From Phoronis australis (taxonomy: Eukaryota; Phoronida; Phoronidae): DNA of 64,000 nucleotides. The DNA lies in NCBI GenBank assembly GCA_002633005.1, contig NMRA01000092.1, positions 975,898 to 1,039,897 of the forward strand, given 5' to 3'. Position 1 is the stretch's first letter. Each line of letters opens with the position of its first letter. The translations under genes and the position numbers were made by a program. Shown piece by piece: positions 1 to 12,556 of this stretch. The notes below the pieces were generated by a model. That model was not told the DNA's origin and made no database searches. It was given only the letters and a program-made list of their open reading frames with translations.

Positions 1-679
1 TTTTCACTTAAACGGCTGCAACATGCAAGGGGAGTGCTGGTTAGCTCCCAGATTTTGTGTACACAGGCCGACTGTCGTTAGCTCTGCCGTGGAGTATTAA
101 TAGTCCAAGGCTCGATCTACATGTTGGGGACGAGGTGAACTACCCGGGCTGTGTGAAATTTCTGGGTCTAACGGAGACACTGACGCAGTGGTCAGCCAGC
201 TCGCTGTATCAAGACTATAGTCAAAATCCAAATTCGTTTTATCGTGTCCCTGTCAATAATAACGGCATGCTAAAGCCTTCTTAATTTTCGTACTTCAGGA
301 ACACAACAATCACGTGTTTTGTACACATACGCGCACGCCGCAGATCACATCTCGGAAATTGCCGATTTGACGGATGACAATGAATGAACACAATGAAATT
401 AACAACGTCGTTTTACAACTTGTAAGATTCATAATAAATGTACATATTTTGAATATTGCAATGCATGTGTTCCAAAATCTAAATAACTTGGGTCCTATAT
501 TTTTGTATTAGTGCGCGCCGAATGAAAGTAATCGTGAGTGTTGCTGTGTTGCAAAATCTCTTATCCTGGGCCGATTTGAAAAATTCAAAGTTGTACTCAT
601 ATTTGTTTTCGCTCCTCTTTTCAAATATTACAGTAAAAACTACGTAAAACTCTCTCCATAAAAAGTACAGTCTGCTAGC

Positions 680-3615
680 TAGATTGTAATCAGCTGATCA
701 TATCCGCATGAGCGAAGCCAATTATCCTCACTCGTGAGTCGATGACTAGAGCAGCTTGGCGGCATCCCTTTGATCGTGAGCCGAGTGCGACTCAGCCAAG
801 GTGGATAAATACAGTCTAGTTCAATTTTCCATACCCCACCGTTCACCTTAACCACTGGGGTTTGGACCAATCTTATTTAGTGGGAATGTTCATAGCATGT
901 TCTACAGTTGTTTGATAAAATCGTCCTTCAGTGATGGGAGACTTCAGAAAGGATGTGTAAGCTTTGGCAATAATAAAGATTTCACAATTTTTCCCAGAAC
1001 ACAGGTATCTACTGGACCAACAGCGCGAGAGATTCTGAACAGGTCTGGAATAACTTTTGCAATCTAGTTCAAACCAATAATTTCGACTAGATTCATGCTA
1101 AATTTAATACCCTCTTTTTAACCAATGTAAAGTTTTTACAAAATCAGGTATCATACTTCCTGTTTCCAATCCATTTCAACTCAATATTAGGTTTAAGACC
1201 GTAATAGCAAATTGGTACAGAAGATCCAGTGCCTTATTGAGAAACCAACAGTTACACTCGTTGCATCGCACTGGAGAATTGTTACTTCTCGAGTACCACA
1301 GTTAATTCATTAATATTTTCAAGCATGTAGCCCAAAATTTCAGTGCAAAGCGCAAACAAATAAGCTAAGATTGGATCCCCTTGTTTGCACCCTCGTTTAA
1401 CTTGAAAAAGTCTGGGAGGCAATGCCAATTTGCATGACGCAAATTTGTGAGTTTTCGTACAACATTTTTATCCTTTCACAAAAAATATCTCCAAACTCAA
1501 ACATCTTAAGAACATTAAACATAAAATGCCTGGACAATGAATCAAATACTTTCAAAATTCACTATTGCTACAGGACCCAAAAGTTTTCTTGAGTCAGTAT
1601 TATGCAAAATGTCATAAAGAGTTCATGCGTTTTCACCAATATATCAACCAGATAAAAAGTCTGTCTGATCTGGGTGAACCAATTTTTCAAGAACTTTTTT
1701 AGTCTTTGTGCTAAATGCGAAGACAAAATGTTATAATTAATATTTAACAAACAAACGGGTTGCCATTTTTTATAAATTCTTTGGCCTTACTGGGTTTTAA
1801 CAGAAATTTAATTATTCCCTGCAGTTGTCAAGTGGAGAGAGTATTCATTTCAAAACTTTACTGATATTCTCAATTCCACATGCAGTCTCAAGAAGTATAT
1901 AGTTTTTCGTAAGATTTTAATTCAATTAAAACTTCCTTTTGTTTTGTCAAAGTTTCACGCGAGGTCTTTATCACCCTAGTTATTATTATCTTAACTAAAT
2001 TTCGGTTTTCTTAGCCACAAAAGTACCTTTATTGCCTTATCACCTTCTTCAATCTTAAGCCTTTCATAAAATTTTCTCATTTTTTTTCCAAGTGGACATT
2101 GCATTCCTGCATTAACTCTTCATCAGCTGATGCTTTTAGTTCTTGAAACAATATTTGAAAAACCGCTGTTTTTTGATTAATTCAATCCTCCTGAAGCTTT
2201 TGTTTTTGTTTCAACATTGCAACAGGAAATGTTATAGCAATTGTCCTGATGTTGTTCAAAAGAACACCAAAAATAAAAAATGATCAACAATCAGGTTAAT
2301 ATCCTTTAATAATTCTTCATTAAAGTGTTTCTTACGCTATCCACCATGTTCAAAAACTCAGTGCTGACTAGAAAATAATCTAATATCATATAAACATTTT
2401 GCAAGGTCGTTCTTCTTAAACAATGTAAAACATGGGTTTTCAGAATTTGCTATCCTCAATGGGTACACAAGATTAAAAGATCTTATACATTTATTCTCAA
2501 TTTCCATTTTCTCAAGTAATTGAAGCAATCTAGATTATAATCTTGAACAACATTCCAGTCACCACAGAGGACAACAAGAGCATCATGGGGCATTGAAATG
2601 CACTACAAACAGTGTGCTTCTAGGGGTGTTTATTTGTATCATAAAAATGGCTACTAGATGGTGCTAAATAGGTAAAATCCAACCAAAACGATAATATGCT
2701 ATTATTTTTTAATAGAAAACTAATTACTGGATTTCATTAAAATTTGTTGATGAACTTTAGACAAACCAAGGAAAGCGGAAAATATGAAATAGCCTCTAGG
2801 GACCACAACGTTTGTCATATCCGTCTGAAAGTTGTCGTCTGTAGTCAACTTCATATTAATACACTTAGTGCTAAATTTAATAAGTAACCTGCAATGGGTT
2901 AAGAGGATACAGCAAAAAAACTGTCACTAGGAGGCACCACAGTATTCAAAGTCATTATCGCAACTGTCCCCATCACACTGAGAACACTTATGCCAATTTT
3001 TACAATCGTCCTTAGAATGGTTTGGTTGATAGAGAACCTTTGAAGATACAGACTAGGTAAACAAAAACTAAAATTGCCACTAGGGGGCATACTGGTAGTT
3101 GGTTCCATTCAAAAGTTTGCTCATGCTGTCCCATTGATGAGTGGAACATACGTGAAAAACTAGGTTTTGAAGGCAGAGCAGTAGACGCCGGACGGACGGA
3201 TGGGTACACGGACAGGGATGACTGCATGATGTGTCCACATCTAAAATCGTGTGCACATAACAAAATCCAAATCCACTTTGTCCATTTTATCTTTAATGTT
3301 TTGAAAAAAATCAGAATCATCGGCATTCGGCCTATATGAATTCACAAGAAATATTTCAAATTTTTAACTGCCAAAAAATTGCCAACTGAGTCCTTATGAA
3401 TACATTCAACTTCATACTCAAAATTCTTGTTAAATAAAATGGACACATATCCTAGAGTTTCCTGCTCCATGATGGAAATAACAATCTTACCCTCACTGAG
3501 TTCTCACTATGTTTCAATATCACTTTTAAAATGCTCAATATAGTTAAAGACATCTTTTCGTTTAGATGAAGAATCCAAACCTCTGCAATTCATGGAGACA
3601 ACAAAAATCATTGTG
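680..3615 (-). mobile_element. Decayed L1-like LINE (ORF2 remnant)
   Basis: Read on the minus strand from 3615, the pieces follow LINE ORF2 order. The endonuclease start is SMNCRGLDSSSKRKDVFNY, with CGDWNVVQDYNLDCFNYL near 2540-2580. The reverse transcriptase has FDSLSRHFMFNVLKMF near 1490-1540 and a RGCKQGDPI-like motif near 1365-1400, followed by YLFALCTEILG. The later segment LLLPKLTHPFWSLPSL lies near 920-980. Many stops and frameshifts mean it is dead. Motif style suggests the L1/Tx1 group; that placement is from memory. Confidence 0.7.
2595..3262. repeat. Repeat nested inside the LINE endonuclease region
   Basis: LINE sequence is recognisable on both sides (FFKTLKIKWTKW side above 3262; LVVLCGDWN side below 2595), but the segment between is unrelated. 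It holds short internal repeats: the phrase CACTAGG/GGGGCA recurs near 2925 and 3078, and there is a GGACGGACGGATG tract near 3192. Boundaries are approximate. Confidence 0.45.
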
Positions 3616-5012
3616 TTGTTTTAGGGACTGAAATTTCCTGCAAGTATGATATGCCAAAAGTGCCTGAGGCAAGAGAGAATACTAACCAGGTAAGAAAAAA
3701 ATAGACCGACAGCCTTAAAAAAGACATTGAGAGAGTTCTTGGTTAACTGTATTTAGTGCATGTAGCTAACAAACATAGGAATAGTGTCCAAATTCCTGAG
3801 AGTATAAACTTCTCCCTCTATGACCAGTTTGTCTCTACTGATAGCAAGAGTTGGCAAACCAATTGTTTATCTTTCTCATTATCTGTGTTTATCTGATAAC
3901 GTCACATAGTCTGGCAATTATTGTAAACAGGGCATCTGACACTAACTGATATTTAAAAATACTACTTCCAAACAAAGTTCAACAAATGTCATGAAGAAGA
4001 TTTTGTTTAATAAATACTATCACCAAAAAACCTTCAAATGGAGAAAAATGTTCGAATTTCAGAGAAATATGGCTCAATTTTCACCTGCAGATTGGCGAAC
4101 CACTATCCCCTTGCCATACCACAGCATTGTGTGCCGACACAATAGTTTGTCTAGTTGATTCTAGATCAGATAATAATGTTGCAAATTTCTTGGTTTTAAC
4201 AGTCCAGGGTAACGGTACATAACAAGGACACAGTTCTCTTTATATCCTTCGAAATGCGAGCGTTGGTAAAATGACGACATGCAGTAAAAATATAAGCAAA
4301 TACATATTCCAGTACGTCCATTGGACAAACTAATTGCGTTAAGACATAAAAAACTATAGTCAAGGGCGCATCGTAAATATTTGACTATTTACAATAAAGT
4401 TGAAGGGACACAAGTTCGGCAAAAGAAAATAAAGCTACAACATTAGAGACAGGGCATATCGTAACTTCAAAATCTGATCAGTCTCTCAATAATTCAAGCT
4501 AGGTTGCTCGAACGAGAGCTTCTAAGTCACTATCAAAATACAAAATAGAAGTTCTTTCTACTATTTGAGTACAAGTTTGTAAACGGTGAGCATGAAGAAA
4601 ATAGTCCTTGATGGGGTTTCAAATGAAAATTTAACCTCCATGTCATGGATCAAGTACTAGTGAGACCGGCACATCCTGATTTGCCATGAGTGGGATGTAT
4701 ACAAGCATCTGCAGATATCCAAAACTATAAATCATGTTAGTCCTCGCCAGGGGTCGCTGTGCCTTGATATTGATCTGCATCACTAGGTTTAAAGTTCTTC
4801 TAAACATGATCTATATAATGAATTTCAGTTTGCAATTTACAGGTTTTACATTTTTCATTAATGATTTTACTGCAAACATGTTCATCTTTACATATTGTGT
4901 CTTGAATTGAGATTTTACTGTATTCTAAATGGAAAATAAAAATCAAATCAAGAGATGGACAATGCTCACCGGTAGGCGTTGCTCATCTGACGGTGGTGGG
5001 CAGGGTTCTGGC

Positions 5013-6920
5013 TCAGTAGGGTGACAGTTGTTCATCAATCTCACAGGCTGACGGTCGATGAGAGTCGGTGCGGGGTCGAAAGGTGGGGGAGGTGCATCCG
5101 TCGTGGTCGGTCGAAGAGGGCAGCATCCAGAAAAGAAGCTATGGAAAATAAATAAAGTTCATCCATTAACTCCAAATTCACAGTGGGGTACCTTTAGCAA
5201 TTTTGCTCATGACGGTGTTTTTTCGTTCAGTGACTTGACCAGATGTATAGGGTTGTGAGCATGTGATAACATCTAGCTTCTTTGAATTAACTGCCAAACA
5301 CAGTCTTTTGTCTGGTATGACAACAGGCAGGCCAATTATCTACCAGGATTATTACATTAACCATGTGTGAACATGTAGTGAAACCCAAAGCGAGTTGGTA
5401 TATGTTCGGAAAGAATAGATTACCTCCATTCTGACATTTATGGTTGGAGGGCCAGCTCTCTTTTGTTCAATAATTGCTCTAATCTCCAATAAGATCGTAT
5501 CTACTCTGACTGGGTTGTGCTGTTAAAAATAAAAGTTAAGTTATAACACATTTGAGAATAAACCAGCATTTCTGAAATCTTTGTCAAATGGTGATTGTGT
5601 TTAGTTTTTGAATCACCAAAATCGCCCAACTGTGTGCAACCAAAGTTACGACAATCTATTAATTCTTTCCGAATACACCAATTCACTCTGAGTTTCACAT
5701 GTGGTCTGTTATAAGCCTGCTAGATAATTGGCCTTCTTGTTGTCGCAACAGACAAAAGAGTGTGCTTGGCAGGTAACAAAGAAGCTAGATGTTATCCGAT
5801 CACACGCTCAGAACCCCTATACGTCTGGTAAAGTCGCTGAATGGGAAAATGCTGTCATGTTACAGTACAGAGTACGTAATGCATTTCGCAACAGGCGCAA
5901 CTATAAAATGCTTCTAAAGTTATCAGTTGAGATTACAGGCATTTACTTGCACACCACTTGGACTCAAATGACACTATAATTGTTTTGTTTGGAGATGTAG
6001 CACATTAACTAAAATACTATGAATTAAAATCATTTAATTTACCATGCAAATGACTTCACATCATTTCCAAGACCTATACTACAATTAACATGAACTTGAT
6101 ATAAACTTTGATGTCTCTCTCACAAGACCATAATGAAAGTGATGTCTATATAATGTGCATTCACAAATGTCAAATAACATTACCAAATAACATATTACCA
6201 AATAACATATTACCAAATAACATTACCAAATAACCATACCAAATAACATTACCAAATAACATTACCAAAGTACTTCTTATTCCCACCAAATACTGTATTC
6301 TCCTCTGTCTTGAAATCAGTTTTAATTTTACTTTTAAACACAGCAAGTATATACTTAGTAATTTACCCTAGACTAGTACAAACAGTTCAATTCATAGAAA
6401 ATGCGAAAGAATGCGGACTGTGAACGATTTTTAGCCTTGCCAAACATCTTTGCAAACCAACTCTACAGTATCATTAGCGGCAGCAAGGTCGAGTACATGA
6501 GTTATCTGGGACCTGCTGCGGCAGATTATGAGCTAGGCAATGTACATCGCTTAAATGGCCAACCGAGGGGCTACGTGTTGCCTATTTATGAGCTTGACAT
6601 CGCGATAGCCGAAAAGGACATCCATAGCTGAAATGCCAACAGGTTCTACGAAAAATGCACACTGACAATTCACCACACACGAACATATCGCTATGAAGCA
6701 CCGAATTGTCTGTACAACCGACCACAAACTATAATATTCCACACTTACAGTTCTTCCATGAGACATGCCGACCGGTTTGTTTACGTAAAAGCGCTACCTG
6801 TTGATAATTCGACAACCCAATCAGAACCGCCGATGAAATAATGCGTAAAGGCGAACGTAGGGCAGAGAAAACTATGAAAACAAAAAACGGCACTCGGAGA
6901 TGTTTAGAGTTGCTGGTCAT
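5013..6920 (-). CDS. Candidate small three-exon gene, product unknown
   Basis: Three minus-strand segments, 6920-6798, 5519-5424 and 5138-5013, are open, all phase 0, and bounded by GT-AG sites, giving a 114-residue product. Exon 1 begins MTSNSKHLRVPFFVFIVFSA and is hydrophobic enough for a signal anchor. Exon 2 is RVDTILLEIRAIIEQKRAGP, a likely amphipathic helix. The last exon ends CEIDEQLSPY with stop TGA. The last exon is also open in another frame (DAPPPPFDPAPTLIDRQP) up to a GTGAGC donor at 4970, so its frame is uncertain. No family was recognised; the joins rest only on phase and splice consensus. Confidence 0.35.
5210..5859. repeat. Intronic inverted repeat, arms 5210-5349 and 5717-5859
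   Basis: The left arm carries TAACATCTAGCTTCTTTG and AGGCCAATTATCTA; the right arm carries the complements TAGATAATTGGCCTT and CAAAGAAGCTAGATGTTA. About 140 bp of imperfect pairing encloses a loop of about 370 bp that contains candidate exon 5424-5519. Confidence 0.7.
6176..6269. repeat. Short tandem repeat, ACCAAATAACATT units
   Basis: Seven or so copies of a 13-17 bp unit (ACCAAATAACATT, some with an extra ATA) follow each other. A simple minisatellite in non-coding sequence. Confidence 0.85.
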
Positions 6921-7501
6921 GTTTCTGTGAAGTAAATGATGTCCGCGGCATGATCATAGAGATTTTACCGCCGGACAGCATGCAACTAGCATGATATATT
7001 TAAACATTTTTGTCCGCTTGAGATTTTGCTCCACGTGACCCTTTTTCGACGTATTGGAAATCATAATAGAAATCTGTTATCAGTGACTTTACTTCGTTGA
7101 ATTAATTCTTGTTTTTATCGTTTCCGCTACAAAAAGTTTGAGCAGGGCGTCATCATGTTTTTTGCATTTTTGCCTAATCTTTCATATATTTTGGACTTAA
7201 GTGCATTAAATTCGTATTTGTAGCAAGAATGGGGTTCAACAATCGATATGTCTCGTTTACACTTTTGTAGTCAAGGATTATTTAACCTCTAGGATGCTGT
7301 ATCTCCAACGATAAAAATTAGTATTCTAGACATGGTTTTTAATAAATTTCTTCAATGGTTTCCAAAATGTTGGTTCACGGTTTGCTTGTAATGAAACCCT
7401 ATGTTGGGCGATCTGGTCTGACATAATTGAAGGGTCTGCATGGGCGGCGCACCCGGCACTGAAAAAAAAGGTTAGGGCTATAACCCCCCCCCCCCCCCCC
7501 C

Positions 7502-8326
7502 NNNNNNNNNNNNNNNNNNNNNNNNNNNNNNNNNNNNNNNNNNNNNNNNNNNNNNNNNNNNNNNNNNNNNNNNNNNNNNNNNNNNNNNNNNNNNNNNNNN
7601 NNNNNNNNNNNNNNNNNNNNNNNNNNNNNNNNNNNNNNNNNNNNNNNNNNNNNNNNNNNNNNNNNNNNNNNNNNNNNNNNNNNNNNNNNNNNNNNNNNNN
7701 NNNNNNNNNNNNNNNNNNNNNNNNNNNNNNNNNNNNNNNNNNNNNNNNNNNNNNNNNNNNNNNNNNNNNNNNNNNNNNNNNNNNNNNNNNNNNNNNNNNN
7801 NNNNNNNNNNNNNNNNNNNNNNNNNNNNNNNNNNNNNNNNNNNNNNNNNNNNNNNNNNNNNNNNNNNNNNNNNNNNNNNNNNNNNNNNNNNNNNNNNNNN
7901 NNNNNNNNNNNNNNNNNNNNNNNNNNNNNNNNNNNNNNNNNNNNNNNNNNNNNNNNNNNNNNNNNNNNNNNNNNNNNNNNNNNNNNNNNNNNNNNNNNNN
8001 NNNNNNNNNNNNNNNNNNNNNNNNNNNNNNNNNNNNNNNNNNNNNNNNNNNNNNNNNNNNNNNNNNNNNNNNNNNNNNNNNNNNNNNNNNNNNNNNNNNN
8101 NNNNNNNNNNNNNNNNNNNNNNNNNNNNNNNNNNNNNNNNNNNNNNNNNNNNNNNNNNNNNNNNNNNNNNNNNNNNNNNNNNNNNNNNNNNNNNNNNNNN
8201 NNNNNNNNNNNNNNNNNNNNNNNNNNNNNNNNNNNNNNNNNNNNNNNNNNNNNNNNNNNNNNNNNNNNNNNNNNNNNNNNNNNNNNNNNNNNNNNNNNNN
8301 NNNNNNNNNNNNNNNNNNNNNNNNNN
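7502..8326. other. Assembly gap (825 N) after a poly-C run
   Basis: The gap follows a C homopolymer at 7484-7501. The sequence just before it (GGGCGGCGCACCCGGCACTG, 7441-7460) resembles, in reverse, a segment at 52225-52300, so the gap probably lies within a dispersed repeat. Confidence 0.95.
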
Positions 8327-11300
8327 GTTTTTTCAAATTATCCGGGCCAGTATTTTTTAAGTTGGATTGTCGTCAATATATACCATCTCTCATTTTACAA
8401 TCCTTGACTACGGACAGTCGACAGAGTGTAACTCGTGAACTCCATCAAGGGGCTACATTAGTTTTTGCAAATATATTTCTGTGGTTATAACAATGGCTGA
8501 CGTCATATGAATTTTTTCATGTTCTGATTACTGCTGGCCCCTGTGGTTGCGCTTTCTATATTTTGATTTCTTTGGTGAAATTCCATACATTTGGTCAAAT
8601 AGTTTCTATATCAAGGAAACAGAGGCACATGCACGTTTTCGAATGATTCTAACCTGTGCTGTCCCACCACACATCTAAGTTGTGCACAAGGTTACATCAC
8701 TCGTGTGATTATGTATTGTTAAATATTGTTTGCGGTAAGACATGAACTTAGATCCTAACTAATAACTTCGGTGTTGGGTTTTAATTAAATTCGTTTACAT
8801 TGAGTGAATAAATATTGTTTAACATTGTATTCTGACATAAACCACCTTAATTTTAGTTCTGTGTTTTGTTTAGTAATTATTTTAAGGTTTTAAATCTTCT
8901 CAATGGCTCTCTGCATGGCGGCACTTACATAGATAGCATTTACGGGATGCACAACTCCGATAGGTTTTTTTTAAACATTTTACCCTTATCAGTTCAAGAT
9001 TCATAACATGGGTTTGTTTTCCCGTTAATCGATGAACTGCACAGAAACAGTAAATAAAATGTACTCCCAAAACCTTCCAATTCATTTATTAGGTCTGCGT
9101 AAGCTATTCATTCAATGCTTGACAACTTTACATCATCAAAGTACTTTTTTCCTTCAAAATTAAAACCGACTGCGGTATACGCAATAAGCATCACCAAAAG
9201 TCCAGGCTTTCACAGATCGCGACTGTATTTGAGTATTTTAAGGCACGCACAGTTACAAAGTGCAGGTTACGACGTACTTTCTTTGCAATATTTGTCGAAA
9301 CATACAAAACGCAATTTGTACTATGAGCTTAATAACACAGAATCTTTTGGTTTGAATGAGCAGTCTCTCTTGTTCATAAAACCCACGACCGTGTTGTCTG
9401 TTTTATGGACAGAAAGAACATGTACTTGAGCAAATTATGATCCACAAAAGAAACGAGGATGAGAAAGGAAGGCTACATTTCGACGTGACTAGTTTTCAAG
9501 TATGCTTTTCGTTCTGTATATCTTTGTTATGTATCTTGTTCATTTGCTGTAGTGTACTAACGCCAGTATTGTTCGTCATGATTGTGAGATTATTTTAAAG
9601 TCGTTGGTAGAACTCAATTCCTCAATATCCAAGATTTTAAACCCCATAAAATACAAATAATTCGAAATGAATAAATATTGAGATCGTGTCAAGACCAACA
9701 AAAACAGTTTTTCCTGTGTGTTATACGTGATTTCGTCATTATTGCTTTCAGAACACAGTTTCTTGGAAATGAAGTAACACATTTTCTGGAAAACGCCACC
9801 GGCATGTATACAGTTGCTTTTTGATGTATTTCAATGACTCTAAGGGTCATTTTGTCAACATCGAAAATAACCCCGGGTCGTTTCTAACGGTGGAAAAGTG
9901 TCTCATGGGGACATTTTTTTCAATGCTAAGTGACTGTCTTGAAACATATGCATCGGCCATTGGCGAGAAAAGGTTAACTTGGATAATACTCTACCCTTTC
10001 CAATTCATTTATAAGGAGGGTCTCACTCATGAGCAAAATGATTTCCATTTTCCTCTTTTTTCCTATCTTATATCACTATTATGAATTTATTCATGCAAAA
10101 ACGTTTATTTCAATTATATTTTACAACACAAAAAGGTATCTATCACACATGCCTATTTATTTGTGGCCTGGAAAATTTCCGTTTTTGTCATTGGTCATTC
10201 CAAGCCCTGAATTTCATCTACTCTCATCTCATCTGCTCTCAGACAAAGCTATTGACTTGCAAATTAAAGAACATTTTTGGCCTATCATGCAGCACTCGGT
10301 AATGGCAATAAGAGTTTATGAAGCGGGGCATTGCTAATAGAAGTGACACACCTGCGTCTATCCCGAAACGTAAGTTTAAAATGTCTGCCGGAGCACACAA
10401 AAGTGCCCTGTTATTGTCTTTAAGTTTGCTTGTATGGAAAATTACAGGTATCATAACATCTAAAAGTGCTGACCTGTCTTTTTTGCGTCATTTATTCCTC
10501 AAACGAAAATTCGCGATTGCTTTTACTACCAAAAGCATGCAGAAGCAGTGTTTTTGCTCAAACAGGAAATTCTAAGTGCAATAACGCCCTGGTGGCATTT
10601 TCATTTCCTTGTTTTTTCTTTTCTAGTCAAAGAAGAACACAGAAAGGCTGTGCCACAGAGAATGTTGCAGTTGAACAGTTTCGTGGTGTGTCAAAAATCA
10701 GGACATTTTGATGGTGGTTGGGACTGCAGAGTAAACCTTCAAAAAGTTCCACAGTCCTTGGCTACAAACCAAAACAGAGGGGGTGAGGGGGGGGCACTTT
10801 CGACGGTTTTAGTTATGCTTCCTTTGTATCAATTGAATGATTATTAGCAATCTAGTAATTTATTGATTAAAATTGTATATTAAAAGTAATAGTTCCTATG
10901 GAAGCTTTTAAGCTTCCAAAAGATGTCAAGAAATTCATGGAGTGGTTCTAAACAACGTTTCCAGGGAAATGCCAGCAAAGATGTTCCCCAATCAAATATG
11001 CATATCATCATGGCGGCGCTGGAGAAACCTACTAACAAGCTCGATGAAGGGTATCAAATACTCAACGCGGCTGTCGATGAAGTTAAAAACATCATCAGTA
11101 ATGTATAAGAGGACTGTTCTTCCAATATCAATTTTCCAATGCCAATGCCAGTCGTTGATTGCCTACCCTGGAATACCTTTTGTACACTATTGAGCCCGTC
11201 AATCACCATGGATGTCCCCTACGTGTTCCTACATTTGTTACATTATTACTGCTTATAGATGATTGCATTGGCTTTTGAAGTACACATTCTGCTGACATAA

Positions 11301-12385
11301 AACACCTGGATAAGAACAAAAAAGATGTCAATTTTTTGAAGCAAGAGGAACTAAAGATCAAATACCAAAGCACCAGTCCTAGCTTTATGGATAAATTGTT
11401 ATACAGCTACTGCTATATAGGTTTATTAACCAGGTAAGTAAATGTACTATATTTTGAACAATTTCAACTACCCATGCTTTTGGGTTGACATAATTTTTGA
11501 AATTAGAAAGCCTCAACAGTTTGACATTTTACCCCTTATACGTATCTATCATAATTTGGGTCTTGATGTCATTCCTTTTTCTAAAATTTAGCAAAAAAGA
11601 AAGTTATGTTCAAAGCAGTGGTATCCACAACAACCAATTTTCAATTGATATAAATGTTCAAGATGAAATATTAAAAATTCTGGTGCAGCTTTCTAAATCA
11701 TCCCTTGGTTTTCGTTTCAGGAAACTTTTGTTGTTTTTTTTTTGTAAAATTCATGAAAGCCCTATCTCTTAATGCTCTTCTTGCAAAAATGGCATATTTT
11801 GAAAAATTTCCTAGCAGTATTTTGGAGAACAGTGTACAAAACATATGGTGGTATGCAGAAATTTCATATAAATCAAATTAGCCATCAATATTGATGTAAA
11901 ATAAGTTAGTCAAATTTGGTAATTTTTCAGGGGTACAACATGACCTTAAAGCCCACCCCTGACTTTGTGTTATCCAATTTTAAGACACAGGTCCTTAGGT
12001 CAACAAAGTATTTTAAGCTAATACTTTTTAATGTATCACTAAATATTTCCAATTATTTTGTTGCACTGTAAACATATATTAACATAGTTGAGTCATGACA
12101 ACGATCAAACAAAAAGTCCCATCCACCAGTCTTCAGTCTGTTGAGAGACAGACCATATACAATGTTACACCTAGTTTGACTATTTCCAACAAAGATAATG
12201 GTTTTCTTCAAGTGTCTTATAAAACATATTTTAGCACATTCTTCATTCAAACACCACCCACTTCTGAACAGTTTGAAGCACTTCAAGGACCAAAAATTGC
12301 CACTTTCTGAAAATACAATGAGGCTTGGATTCAGAAAATCATGTTAGGTTACCAAAAATAATCAAGACCCTCCCATGTCGAACAG
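8327..12385. other. Intergenic stretch without a convincing gene
   Basis: AT-rich sequence downstream of MAEA. Open frames here lack family resemblance and splice context. The recognisable content is a hAT-like element end at 10209. A possible minus-strand poly(A) signal for MAEA (TTTATT on the plus strand) is at 11422-11427. Confidence 0.5.
9980..10209. mobile_element. hAT-like MITE, left end eroded
   Basis: Ends with GGTCATTCCAAGCCCTG at 10193-10209, the terminal sequence shared with the elements at 20009, 39601 and 43557. The interior (ATTTTACAACACA, TTTATTCATG) matches the copy at 43557-43788. The left boundary is a guess. Confidence 0.55.
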
Positions 12386-12500
12386 TTCTACATGACATAA
12401 ACTTTCTCCGCTCCATCCAGGCAGTAAATATCCAACATCCAATGTCCAATAGTACTACATGACATAAACTTTCTCTGCTTCATCCAGGCAGTAAATCTCC
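12386..12500. repeat. 67-bp tandem duplication across the MAEA stop region
   Basis: CTACATGACATAAACTTTCT followed by C(C/T)GCT(C/T)CATCCAGGCAGTAAAT occurs at 12388 and again at 12455. The period is 67 bp. The 12455 copy is the true end of the MAEA coding region; the 12388 copy lies in the 3' UTR with a few substitutions. Confidence 0.8.
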
Positions 12501-12556
12501 TTAGTCCTTGGACATACAACTTGCCCTTCGTTCATCCATGCCATTTCTGCAAGTGC
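12455..12556 (-). CDS. MAEA: MAEA terminal exon
   Basis: 34 codons including stop TAG (12455-12457): [15 protein letters not shown] and [19 protein letters not shown] is invariant in MAEA proteins. The end of this exon is partly duplicated just downstream (12386-12433). Confidence 0.94.
   Translation of the reverse strand, partial: ALAEMAWMNEGQVVCPRTKEIYCLDEAEKVYVM

Noticed and set aside
6401-6631. 76-codon plus-strand open frame (MRKNADCERFLALPN)
   Set aside because: Open and reasonably composed, but without homology, and antisense in an intron of the candidate small gene; kept only as a note.
7326-8336. Long minus-strand open frame across the N gap
   Set aside because: It is open only because the gap contains no stops; the real bases on both sides encode nothing recognisable.
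9115-9429. 104-codon plus-strand open frame in the region after the gap
   Set aside because: No recognisable domain, splice context or repeat protein; likely chance.
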